DNA from: JAVBRU01 sp031547595
Lineage (GTDB): Bacteria; Bacillota; Clostridia; Christensenellales; Aristaeellaceae
Assembly (NCBI GenBank): GCA_031547595.1
Contig: JAVBRU010000042.1
Location: 1 to 43,707 of the forward strand
Length of the DNA: 43,707 bases
Reading direction: 5' to 3'
Shown here in pieces: positions 24,391 through 32,411 of this stretch (position 1 is its first letter; each line of letters starts with the position of its first letter). The translations under genes and the position numbers were made by a program. The notes beneath the pieces were generated by a model. The model was not told the origin of the DNA. It saw only the letters and a list, made by a program, of their open reading frames with translations, and ran no database searches.

Positions 24391-24876
24391 CTATTCAAAC
24401 AAGATAAAATAGGCTAAAACAACTGCCATGATGATCCATAATGCATTGAGGAGCGTGATTAACCACTTGAGCCAAGTATCATAAAGTTTCCAGCCTATGA
24501 CGGTGCCCCAGGCAATCAGAGCAAAACCAATCAGATACGATACTTCCAAACCAATAAGCATCATTCCACCCATGGGCAAAAAGAGTGAAGCATAGATAGA
24601 ACCATTAGAAGAAATGGGGGTCCATTTTTGCTTATTCTTGTTCATCGGCGCGGCGTGTGTCACTGCTTTGGCCGCAGCCGCAGTGTTTGCTGCCGCATTG
24701 GCTGTTGGTGTTGCCTGAGGGGGTTGTTGAGGGGCAGCCTCCGGCCCCGACACATCTGAAACCTTCGTTTCCCCCAAAGGCTCTTTTGCGAAAATTGTGT
24801 AATCCATTGCACCGCATTCTGGGCAAAAATCCGCATTCTCTGGGTAAACATAGAGGCACTGTGTACACTTTTTCAT
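24391..24876 (-). CDS. Zinc-ribbon membrane protein with Ala/Pro/Gln linker
   Basis: A 161-aa protein. Zinc ribbon MKKCTQCLYVYPENADFCPE then CG, a low-complexity linker (APQQPPQATPTANAAANTAA), then three hydrophobic segments (about residues 95-160, including LFLPMGGMMLIGLEVSYLIG and LLNALWIIMAVVLAYFILF). The ribbon is nearly identical in DNA and protein to that of the next gene upstream (24933-25511). It lies 28 bases before dynamin C. Confidence 0.75.
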   Translation of the reverse strand: MKKCTQCLYVYPENADFCPECGAMDYTIFAKEPLGETKVSDVSGPEAAPQQPPQATPTANAAANTAAAAKAVTHAAPMNKNKQKWTPISSNGSIYASLFLPMGGMMLIGLEVSYLIGFALIAWGTVIGWKLYDTWLKWLITLLNALWIIMAVVLAYFILFE

Positions 24877-24932
24877 GAATCAAACCTCATTTCTTTTACC
24901 AATGCGCCCTGATTGCGTGCCGTCTGCACAGC

Positions 24933-25511
24933 TTAGCGATATTCTGTCAGAAAGATATCCAACAAGTCCCTTAATGAAATAATATAGTTCTCCGCATATT
25001 TCATGGTATGAGAATCGCTTGATTGATCCTTTTTATGGTAGGTGATTACATGGCCGAGCCTTGTATCGTCACAAGTTATCTTTGCTAAATTATTATAAAA
25101 GGCCCGTCTGCTTCCACCCAGCCCTTGGCCAGGGTAGATGATACCTTTGTTTGTAATAATCATGCCCAACCCCAGATAGAGCTGTGGGCGATCGGTGTTA
25201 TGGGCAATATACATCAAAGGAACTTCATCGGAACTCAACCGCATTATATTATGGCTGCGAAGCACTTCCGGCGTTACACTATGATCTGCCCAATAACACT
25301 TAATGAAGGGAAGTCTTTTCTGCCTCAAAGCTAAAACTTCCTGCAGTTTCATTGGCAAATGCCCCACCAGTTGGCGTTCCTCTTGTGTCCATAAAACTTT
25401 GGAAACAGGAGGCGTTACAGGAGGTGCTACTTCCTGATCAATTGCGCCGCATTCCGGGCAAAAACCCGCATTCTCTGGGTAAACATATAGGCAGTGACTG
25501 CACTTCTTCAT
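24933..25511 (-). CDS. Zinc-ribbon protein with PH-like domain
   Basis: A 192-aa protein, first in the operon. Zinc ribbon MKKCSHCLYVYPENAGFCPE then CG, a Pro/Val linker, a helical part (WTQEERQLVGHLPMKLQEVL), then a beta-rich region (about residues 90-160: EVPLMYIAHN, LYLGLGMIITNKGIIYPG, FYNNLAKITCDD) ending in a helix. The ITNKGIIY strand is typical of bacterial PH-like (YokE/bPH) domains. It has no membrane segment. Such domains bind lipids or proteins. The ribosome site AAAGAGG lies about 8 bases upstream. PH assignment is by pattern only. Confidence 0.65.
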   Translation of the reverse strand: MKKCSHCLYVYPENAGFCPECGAIDQEVAPPVTPPVSKVLWTQEERQLVGHLPMKLQEVLALRQKRLPFIKCYWADHSVTPEVLRSHNIMRLSSDEVPLMYIAHNTDRPQLYLGLGMIITNKGIIYPGQGLGGSRRAFYNNLAKITCDDTRLGHVITYHKKDQSSDSHTMKYAENYIISLRDLLDIFLTEYR

Positions 25512-25553
25512 CAGTCAAACCTCTTTCTTCTGATCGCTCGGTGGCATGGCATT

Positions 25554-25585
25554 ATTATAGCAAGGAGGTGGCTTCGCGCTTGCAA
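25554..25585 (-). promoter_or_regulatory. Promoter of the dynamin/zinc-ribbon operon
   Basis: On the minus strand an extended -10 TGCTATAAT (TATAAT at 25554-25559) with TTGCAA 20 bases upstream (25580-25585). The -10 is perfect, the spacing long, so it probably works as an extended -10 promoter. Confidence 0.6.
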
Positions 25586-25598
25586 CCCGTTTCCGGCA

Positions 25599-25621
25599 GG
25601 TTACACAGCACCTAGGTAACC
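25599..25621. promoter_or_regulatory. Inverted repeat upstream of the dynamin operon promoter
   Basis: GGTTAC and GTAACC separated by 11 bases, just upstream of the -35 region. Possible binding site; weak. Confidence 0.3.
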
Positions 25622-25648
25622 CAATCCGCGATACTATTTGCGCCCATA

Positions 25649-25677
25649 CAAAAAGCGCCAGCCGGTATGGCTGACGC
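25649..25677 (-). terminator. Intrinsic terminator of the glycan operon
   Basis: On the minus strand GCGTCAGCC and GGCTGGCGC form a 9-bp stem around ATACC, followed by T5, 20 bases past the GH172 stop. Confidence 0.85.
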
Positions 25678-25696
25678 AGAAAACGAATCCTATCTC

Positions 25697-26764
25697 TTAA
25701 ATTACTTCCAGCTCATCCCTGCCGGGCAAAGCGGGAAAGTCGCTGCACGGCAAATCCTGATACCAGAAGGCCACAGAAGCCAGATCATCTTGCAGCGGCA
25801 GATACCGCCCGCCGGAGCGCCACCCAAGCGCCTGAATGGTCACCTTCAGTTCGCTTTCAAAGCAAATGGGATCGGTGATGTGCCAGCGGTACATGCCAAA
25901 GCGCATCTGGCTGCTATACAGCTTATTGGGTGTTATCACCTGATGCAGTCCCGCATAGGGCGTGCTGAAAGTGCAATAATTGGCGTGGGTAGATGGATCC
26001 TCAAAGTTATAGGAGCCGCAAAAGTAATCCTCTGTGCCCGTGCCGCAGATGGTGGGGGCTTCCTTATCGCCGTCCATATAGAATTTGATTTCGCCCTCGC
26101 CCCACCAGCCACAATTGTTGGAGCCCCAGGCCATATACGTCCCCACGTATTTGCCTTTGCCCTTTACGCCGTCTAAAAGGGTATATACCTCTTTATAGGG
26201 CAGCGGGTTGACACGGCGGAACTGTGCATGGAAGCGGCCTTCCTGCGCGTCCACCTCGCGGATGCAATAATCGATCTGATAATACAGCGTCATGGGTTCT
26301 GGGCCGATGTTGGTCATCGTCAGCACCGCGCCGCCCAAAAAAGGCATCGGCCAATAGCAGTTGAAGGCGCTGCCCGGGTTGACGCACACAGCCAGGGAGG
26401 AAAGGGGCGCGTAGGTATTCCAGCCCATGCAGAAAAAGTCGCCCACCGGGCACTCCACAGAAGGCTGCGGCTGCCCATCCCAATACATGCGCAATATGCT
26501 GTCGCGCCAGCGGCCGGTGGGCGTCATCCAGATATGGTTAATGCACCCCGCGCCATGGATATGAGCCATCGTAAAGGTTTCTCCAGGGCCAATCACAACA
26601 AAAGGATTTACCTTCCAGCCGGTGCCAAGATCACGCGCGGCATGGCGCGCGCTGCCCTCCTCCAGCGGGCACAGCCCTCCTTTTCCCTTTTCTCCGGTCA
26701 GATTTTCGGGGCTGATCGACCGGCTTTTTTCATTTAAAAACCTCGCCAGTTGGCTCATGTCCAT
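25697..26764 (-). CDS. GH172 (DUF2961) glycoside hydrolase, cytosolic
   Basis: A 355-aa protein without signal peptide. It shows the DUF2961 blocks FTMAHIHGAGCINHIWMTP, VECPVGDFF, a strand YYQIDY, and the conserved GTGTEDYFCGSYNF motif whose Glu is expected near the active site. DUF2961 is now GH172, whose known members are fructo- or arabinofuranosidases and usually form trimers or hexamers. It is the last gene of the operon and is followed by a strong terminator. Its place with import genes suggests it cleaves a furanosyl link in an imported oligosaccharide; specificity cannot be read from sequence. Confidence 0.85.
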   Translation of the reverse strand: MDMSQLARFLNEKSRSISPENLTGEKGKGGLCPLEEGSARHAARDLGTGWKVNPFVVIGPGETFTMAHIHGAGCINHIWMTPTGRWRDSILRMYWDGQPQPSVECPVGDFFCMGWNTYAPLSSLAVCVNPGSAFNCYWPMPFLGGAVLTMTNIGPEPMTLYYQIDYCIREVDAQEGRFHAQFRRVNPLPYKEVYTLLDGVKGKGKYVGTYMAWGSNNCGWWGEGEIKFYMDGDKEAPTICGTGTEDYFCGSYNFEDPSTHANYCTFSTPYAGLHQVITPNKLYSSQMRFGMYRWHITDPICFESELKVTIQALGWRSGGRYLPLQDDLASVAFWYQDLPCSDFPALPGRDELEVI

Positions 26765-26845
26765 CGTAGTACATCCCTTCGCTTCATAAATGGGTATTCG
26801 TCATACAGAATCCAGTATATTACAGTAAGCTATTTCTGGCAAGTG

Positions 26846-28555
26846 CTATTTGCCCAGGCTGTCCATATACCGCTCATAGACGCAGAAGGCATAGGCAAAC
26901 GCGCCGTCATACTTGATATAGGTTTCGGAGTCCCGCCAATTGTTGGGCGTGGCATTGCGGTAGGAATAATCGCCCTTTTCCATGGTGTAGCCGTTGATGA
27001 CGGACATCCATTGATCGTTCAGCATGTCCAACTCCCACAGCTTCCAGCAGCGCACATACTGGCCGGGAATATTCTGCATCAGTGCCCCTGCCGCCATCGG
27101 CCTGTCCGGGTCCGCGCCCTCCACATACTTGCTTTCAAAGCCCGCGTTCAGCCCCATGATATAGCCCAGCTCGTTGGTAGCCGTGGCCTCCAGCGCCGCA
27201 TCGCCTGTCAGTTCGGCCAGGAAGCAGGCGTCCATGGCATCGGTGGCGCGGCGGGTGCTGATCTGCCAGGTGGCGGGCATCCTCCACATATAATCCCATT
27301 CGGTGATGGATGTGGCCATATCATTCGAAACAGGCAGGGTAGAAAAGGCGTTTTTCGTGTTCAAATCCACAAAATACTTGTCCTTGATTTTGGTGAGCTG
27401 CCGGATCCACAGGTCGTAATCTGGGTGATCCGGGAAAGCCTTGGCGAACAGATAGGCCCCCTCAAAGAGCGGAATGGCATTGGTGCCGTGGCGGTTGAGG
27501 GTGCGGATGTTGGTCAGTGCCAGCGATTTTTTGATGATGGCCGCGCCCTTGTCCTGCCATTTCTGCTCCCCGGAATACTGGTACAGATAGTAGTAGACCG
27601 GCACCAGGAACTCGTTGTTGGGATACCCGTGAGAGGCGGAGGAGGAAGGGGGGAAGTTCTTTTCCAGATACTCCGTAGCGGCGACAGCCTTTTTATAGGC
27701 TTCGTCATTGGCGCGGCTGGGCTCGATATCCCGGAAATAATACAGATAGGCAGCATACCCATACAGCGCCATATAGGTGTTTTCATAGCCGAGGTTGATA
27801 TCGGCGTTATAGCGGTTGGGGTGGGAATGCTCGATAGAGCCGTCAATTTCGTTGCAAAGCTGATCGATATAGTCAAAAGCAATATTGGCCGCAGTCTGCA
27901 GCCGCTGCAGCTCGCCAGCTTCCAGAGTTGAGCTCAGGTACACATACGAATGCACCAGGCCACTGAGGAAAATACCGTGGGAGTGGGATTCGCCCATTTC
28001 GGTGTTGCAATCATTGTAACCACCGCCAACATCCGCAGTGGAAATCCTGGCCTCGGCGTTATACAAGGTCAAGGGAATGAGTACATTGCTGGAGTACAAA
28101 TGGTTTTCGATCAGAAACAGCTTGCTGCTTTCCTGATAAAGCGTTTCGCCGGCTTCGGCTGTCAACGTGGCAACCAGCCGGTAATTTCCTTCCGTTTTAA
28201 TGTCGCTGAAATCCGCTTTCCACAGCTGTAAACCGAAGGAAAGCCCCGTGTATTCAAAATTGCCCTGTGCTACGACGGCATCATTTTTGTCCATCAGCGC
28301 CCAGTGCATGCCGTCACCCACGTTTTCGGGCAATACATACTGTATGCTGCGCACAAAAGCCTGCTTGGTTCCGGCCGCTTCATAGCCCAGGGTGTTATAA
28401 AGCAGCAAAAAGTTATCCTCCGCCACAGCGCCCGGATATTCCACGCCGGGGTACACCGGGTATTCCGCTTCCGCCCGAGCGGGGAAGATCAATACCCCTG
28501 TGAACAGGCAGATTCCCAAAAAAGCAGAAAGTGTTTTGATTATTGTCTCCATCAT
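26846..28555 (-). CDS. Exported GH9-like protein with N-terminal Ig-like domain
   Basis: A 569-aa protein with signal peptide (residues 1 to about 30, ending ARAEA), an Ig-like CelD_N-type domain (about 60-150) and an (alpha/alpha)6 barrel. The order matches Ig-GH9 endoglucanases. The C-terminal catalytic Glu block is kept (SETYIKYDGAFAYAF, E about 544). The N-terminal DAGD motif that carries the catalytic base in GH9 reads GGGYNDCNTE (177-186), so the second Asp seems lost. Start 28555 has AAGGAGCG about 10 bases upstream; a TTG at 28585 is not preferred. It may be a glucan hydrolase with altered chemistry or a binding protein. Confidence 0.75.
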   Translation of the reverse strand: MMETIIKTLSAFLGICLFTGVLIFPARAEAEYPVYPGVEYPGAVAEDNFLLLYNTLGYEAAGTKQAFVRSIQYVLPENVGDGMHWALMDKNDAVVAQGNFEYTGLSFGLQLWKADFSDIKTEGNYRLVATLTAEAGETLYQESSKLFLIENHLYSSNVLIPLTLYNAEARISTADVGGGYNDCNTEMGESHSHGIFLSGLVHSYVYLSSTLEAGELQRLQTAANIAFDYIDQLCNEIDGSIEHSHPNRYNADINLGYENTYMALYGYAAYLYYFRDIEPSRANDEAYKKAVAATEYLEKNFPPSSSASHGYPNNEFLVPVYYYLYQYSGEQKWQDKGAAIIKKSLALTNIRTLNRHGTNAIPLFEGAYLFAKAFPDHPDYDLWIRQLTKIKDKYFVDLNTKNAFSTLPVSNDMATSITEWDYMWRMPATWQISTRRATDAMDACFLAELTGDAALEATATNELGYIMGLNAGFESKYVEGADPDRPMAAGALMQNIPGQYVRCWKLWELDMLNDQWMSVINGYTMEKGDYSYRNATPNNWRDSETYIKYDGAFAYAFCVYERYMDSLGK

Positions 28556-28585
28556 CGGGGTTCGCTCCTTCCGTTTCTTTTGCAA

Positions 28586-28619
28586 GGAAGGAGGATCATA
28601 ACAGAATGATCCTCCTTCC
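28586..28619 (-). other. Intercistronic 14-bp perfect hairpin
   Basis: GGAAGGAGGATCAT and ATGATCCTCCTTCC with a 6-base loop, between the carbohydrate-binding-like gene and the GH9-like gene. One arm is Shine-Dalgarno-like, the other anti-Shine-Dalgarno-like. Likely mRNA stabiliser or partial terminator. Confidence 0.65.
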
Positions 28620-28627
28620 CCGGTGTA

Positions 28628-29671
28628 TTACTTGCTAAGCCCTTGCCATGCGACAAGCGTCATCAGCTGCACATCATCCATGAAAAGCTGAGAAGCAGAG
28701 CCTTCCTTTGTATTGAAAATCCAGGTGTAAAACTTGACGGAGGTGCTGTCCGGGCCGGTGGTGAACTGCAGCGTATACTGCATCCAATCCTCCTCAAAGC
28801 TATCCACCGTTTGATAGGCATCGCCATCATAGCTGTTGACACCCACGCTGGGGTAGGCCGCGCCGGAGAGGTAATCCGCCTTGGCCCAGAAGGTCACCAC
28901 ATAGGCGGTCGCTTTTTCCAGGCCGCCCACCATGATGCCGTTGCCAGCCTCGCCGCCATACACCTTCAGGGCATAGGGGCCCTCATTTGCGCCGCCCTCC
29001 ACGATGCTCACATCGCCCAGCGCATAGTAGCCATAGCCGTTCTTTGCTTCAGCCAGTGCTTCCAGATTGGTATCCGCAAAATCCCAGCTGAACAACACAT
29101 CGCTCACTGCCTCTTCCTCCGTGTTTTCGCCCGCTATTTCGGTGACGACCACGTTATCAACCAAGAAATCCGCCGTGCCGCTGCCAAATGTCCAGGTGTA
29201 AATCAGCGCCGTGGTGCTGTCCGCGCCCGTGGTGAAGCGGAGGGTGTACTGCGCCCAGTCGCCCGTGTATTTGTCAATGGCCTGGTACGCGCCGCCGTCA
29301 TAGCCATTCACGCCAAAGTTTGGGTAGGCCGTCGCATCGCAGTTGGCGGTCTTGGCCCAGTAGGTGACGGTGTACTCGGCATTGCTCTTCAGGTTTTGCA
29401 GGTGCCAGCCGTTGCCCACTTCGGATCCCGTGATCTTCAGGCAATAAGCAGAGTCCTCTGCACCGCCCGCCACAATGCTTACGTCGCCCACCGCATAGTA
29501 GTTGTCCTCGTCCTCGCCGTCCGGCGTGCCCAGCGAAGCCACATCGTTATGCTCAAAATCCTGGCTGAAAATCACGTTGTCCTGCGCTTCCTCGGCCACG
29601 GCTTGTAGGGCCAACAGCGTCAGTAGCAAGCACAAGCAAAGGGAAAGAAGGGTTTTTGAACAGTTTTTCAT
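28628..29671 (-). CDS. Exported tandem carbohydrate-binding-like protein, no catalytic domain
   Basis: A 347-aa protein. Signal peptide MKNCSKTLLSLCLCLLLTLL then ALQAVAE. Two tandem repeats of about 150 residues: each has (N/D)V(I/L)FS(Q/W)DF, YY(A/)(V/L)GDVSIV.GGA, a hydrophobic core strand (YTVTYWAK / YVVTFWAK), (Y)P..GVN.YDG.AYQ, W.QYTL.FTTG.DST and a closing D(N/D)V strand. This is the jelly-roll pattern of CBM4/9/22-like carbohydrate-binding modules. Nothing else is present, so it may be a soluble glycan-capturing protein working with the binding lipoprotein or GH9. Start 29671 has GGAAG 9 bases upstream. Confidence 0.7.
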   Translation of the reverse strand: MKNCSKTLLSLCLCLLLTLLALQAVAEEAQDNVIFSQDFEHNDVASLGTPDGEDEDNYYAVGDVSIVAGGAEDSAYCLKITGSEVGNGWHLQNLKSNAEYTVTYWAKTANCDATAYPNFGVNGYDGGAYQAIDKYTGDWAQYTLRFTTGADSTTALIYTWTFGSGTADFLVDNVVVTEIAGENTEEEAVSDVLFSWDFADTNLEALAEAKNGYGYYALGDVSIVEGGANEGPYALKVYGGEAGNGIMVGGLEKATAYVVTFWAKADYLSGAAYPSVGVNSYDGDAYQTVDSFEEDWMQYTLQFTTGPDSTSVKFYTWIFNTKEGSASQLFMDDVQLMTLVAWQGLSK

Positions 29672-29705
29672 GGTGCATGCTTCCTTTCTTTTGGGGTGAT
29701 CCATA

Positions 29706-31382
29706 TTACTTGCTGCGGTCATACGTGGTCTGAAGCGCGGTCAGCATCTGTTCCAGCCCCGCATCTTTCAGATTGCGCAGATAGCCATCCCAGGTGTTGT
29801 CAATATCGCCATACATGATAGACTCCACCAGGTACGTTTTGATGGTGTCATTCACCACCGGCGCGATGAAAGAATAAATCTCCTGATCGTCTGTGGACAT
29901 GAGCAGCGGCGGCAGGATGTTATCCATCGACTCCGCAAACACCTCAGATCGTCCATTGGGCTCCTGCCAGTCGCTCCAGCTGCTGATCAGTGTGGGTTCG
30001 CTTTGCTTCATGATGCGCGCGGTGTTTTCTGCCAACACAGCCGTCGGGCCATAGCTGGGGGTGGTGTTCCAGCGCACCTTGGCAAAGGTGTCAAAGCTCT
30101 GCCCGGCAACGGTGATGGTTTTCATGCGCTCCGGCTCAAACATATCGATCTGATACAGCAGCCCGTCCGCGTCAAAATCATAGTTATAGCCCAGTGCGCC
30201 CGTGTTCAGGTACACAGAGTTGTACGGATCATAGCACGCGTTGGCAAAGGCCGCGGCGATTTCGGGATACTTACAGGCGGTGGTGATCAGGAAATGGCTG
30301 ACATCGCAGGAGCTGCTGTTGAGCACAAAACCCATGCCGCCCTTCTCGCCCTGCAAGCGGGGCAGTGGCTGATACTGCGCGAATACATCCTTATTGTGCA
30401 CATAGTTGTTGTATGGGTCCCAGGCGCAATAGGCGCCAATCACGGCCACATCCTGTGCGAGCTTGGGGGTGAAATCACCCGCGGCAAAGCCGTCCAAATC
30501 CAGCAAATCTTCTTCGAACAGCTCGTTAAAGAATTTCAGGCAATCCTTGAACGCGTCCGTGGTGCAGGGGGTGTACACAACCCCGTCATCCGATACCTTG
30601 CAGTAGGGATAGGAGTTGCCGTAGTCCACAGAATCCCCAAAGCAGCCCATCAGGCGGTAGAAGGCGTTGAAGGAACCCAGGTAGTCGCCACCGCCGGTGA
30701 AGCTGGTGGCCAGCGGGATTTCATCGGCAATGCCGTTGCCGTTCAGGTCGCCCGCATCGCGGAAGGCAATCAGCACATCCTTGAACTCCGCCAGCGTGGT
30801 GGGCATCTCTTTGCCCACCTTTTGAAGCCATTCGGTGTTGATCACAAAGGGGCCGGGGAACATCAGGGCGTTGTTTTCAAACTCCTCAATATAGGGAAAT
30901 CCGTACATATGCCCGTCGGGATAGGTGCTCTGCGCCTTATAGGCGGGATACTTGTCAAAGATGGCCTGCAGATTGGGGCAATACTTCGCAATCAGCTCTT
31001 CGGTGGGGATGAAGGTATCTTCGCCCATGTAGTTGATCACGGTGTTGCTGGACACGCCGTTCCAGATGATGTCGGGCAGGTTCTGATGCTGCGCCAGCAT
31101 CAGGTTCAGCTTTTCGGCCGCGCCCTCCCAGGGGATGGATATCCACTCGATCTGAACGCCCGTCAGCTGCTGGATATACTGAAGGGCAGGCATTTCGTCG
31201 AAGTTCACCACAGACATGCCGTTTTTGACCACGGCAATGCGCAGCTTGGGGATGTCATGCCCTTCCTTCAGGATGGGCAGCGTGCCGTCCAGGTTGACGA
31301 AATTCGCATCGTATTCGGTTGCCACCGCGCACGATGTCAGGGCCATAGCAAAGAGCAGCACCACGCATAGAACTCGCCTCAT
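29706..31382 (-). CDS. Lpl-type sugar ABC substrate-binding lipoprotein
   Basis: A 558-aa protein. Signal peptide with a possible lipobox (AMALTSC), then a large binding-protein fold of the LplA/extracellular-solute-binding family 1 type: LRIAVVKNG, LPDIIWNGVS, DGHMYGFPYIEEF, INTEWLQKVGKEMPTTLAEF, DLNGNGIADEIPLA (an EF-hand-like calcium loop typical of the family), GAYCAWDP. It would bind an oligosaccharide outside the cell and deliver it to the two permeases upstream. AAGGAGGG precedes ATG 31382. No ATPase is encoded here, as usual: such systems share an MsmK-type ATPase encoded elsewhere. Confidence 0.88.
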   Translation of the reverse strand: MRRVLCVVLLFAMALTSCAVATEYDANFVNLDGTLPILKEGHDIPKLRIAVVKNGMSVVNFDEMPALQYIQQLTGVQIEWISIPWEGAAEKLNLMLAQHQNLPDIIWNGVSSNTVINYMGEDTFIPTEELIAKYCPNLQAIFDKYPAYKAQSTYPDGHMYGFPYIEEFENNALMFPGPFVINTEWLQKVGKEMPTTLAEFKDVLIAFRDAGDLNGNGIADEIPLATSFTGGGDYLGSFNAFYRLMGCFGDSVDYGNSYPYCKVSDDGVVYTPCTTDAFKDCLKFFNELFEEDLLDLDGFAAGDFTPKLAQDVAVIGAYCAWDPYNNYVHNKDVFAQYQPLPRLQGEKGGMGFVLNSSSCDVSHFLITTACKYPEIAAAFANACYDPYNSVYLNTGALGYNYDFDADGLLYQIDMFEPERMKTITVAGQSFDTFAKVRWNTTPSYGPTAVLAENTARIMKQSEPTLISSWSDWQEPNGRSEVFAESMDNILPPLLMSTDDQEIYSFIAPVVNDTIKTYLVESIMYGDIDNTWDGYLRNLKDAGLEQMLTALQTTYDRSK

Positions 31383-31420
31383 GGGAAACCCTCCTTATAC
31401 TTACAGTGTCTATTATTGTA

Positions 31421-31486
31421 TGGATTTTCGGTGCCATTGCGCTGGTAGCCGATCATGAGATGGCCAATCCCATGATTGAAAATCCA
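31421..31486 (-). other. Intercistronic stem-loop between permease and binding protein
   Basis: TGGATTTTC (31421-31429) and GAAAATCCA (31478-31486) form a 9-bp outer stem with an inner GCCAT/ATGGC stem. Such structures often set a different mRNA level for the binding protein. Confidence 0.5.
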
Positions 31487-31496
31487 TCAATTTCTT

Positions 31497-32393
31497 CTAA
31501 CCCTTCACTGCGCCCATCATCATGCCCTTGGCAAAATGCTTTTGCAGGAAGGGGTATACAATCATCAGCGGCAGGGAGGAAGCAATAATGATGCAATACT
31601 TCATTTGCTCGGCAGTTTCCCGCATGGCCGCGGCGGACTGTGCGTCCAGGCCCTTGCCGATGTTGGTCACCTGCTCTAAGAGCAGCAAGTTGCGCAGCAC
31701 CATCTGCAGGGGCATTTTGCTCTCGCTGTCCATATAGATCAGTGCGGAGAAGTACTCATTCCACTTGGCCGAGCCGTAAAACAGCGCCAGCACCGCCAAT
31801 ACCGCCTTAGACAGAGGCAGCAGCACATAGATAAAATACTTGATCGGCGTGCAACCATCCACCAGCGCCGCCTCCCGCAGTTCGCCCGGAATAGTCTCAA
31901 AGAAGGAGCGGCAGACGATCATGTTGTACACCGAGAGCGCGCCCGGCAGCAGCATCGCCCAAATGGTGTCAATGATGCCCAGATCGCTGACCAACAGATA
32001 GGTTGGTATCAGCCCGCCGCCAAAGAACATGGTGAACACAAACAAGAACATGATAGGCCGGCGGTAGGGCAGCTCTTTCATCGACAACGGGTAAGCCGTA
32101 ATCGCCGTCAAGGTGACGGATAGCAGGGTTTGCAGCAGGGTGTACACGATAGAGTTGCGGTAGCCCACCCACAGCGGCGTGTATTCCAGGGTTTTCTGGT
32201 ATCCGCCCAGGTAAAACTCCTGCGGCCAAAGCAGCAGTGTGCTGTTGTTCACAATGCTAGGCTTGGTGAAGGACGCCACCACGATAAAATACAGCGGATA
32301 GGCAATCACCACAAAGATCAGCGCCATCAATACCAGAATGATCGTATGGAAGGTGCGGTCCTGCCAGGTCATTTTGATTTTGTTTGCAGCCAT
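31497..32393 (-). CDS. Sugar ABC permease (LplC/YtcP-type)
   Basis: A 298-aa membrane protein with six hydrophobic segments and the EAA loop REAALVDGCTPIKYFIYVLL. It has the YtcP/LplC/AraQ-like IAYPLYFIVVASFT and MFFGGGLIPTYLL blocks. Start 32393 has AGGAGG 9 bases upstream; ATG 32402 would abut it. It lies 18 bases after the partner permease gene. Confidence 0.92.
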   Translation of the reverse strand: MAANKIKMTWQDRTFHTIILVLMALIFVVIAYPLYFIVVASFTKPSIVNNSTLLLWPQEFYLGGYQKTLEYTPLWVGYRNSIVYTLLQTLLSVTLTAITAYPLSMKELPYRRPIMFLFVFTMFFGGGLIPTYLLVSDLGIIDTIWAMLLPGALSVYNMIVCRSFFETIPGELREAALVDGCTPIKYFIYVLLPLSKAVLAVLALFYGSAKWNEYFSALIYMDSESKMPLQMVLRNLLLLEQVTNIGKGLDAQSAAAMRETAEQMKYCIIIASSLPLMIVYPFLQKHFAKGMMMGAVKG

Positions 32394-32411
32394 TGAATGC
32401 ATCCTCCTTCC

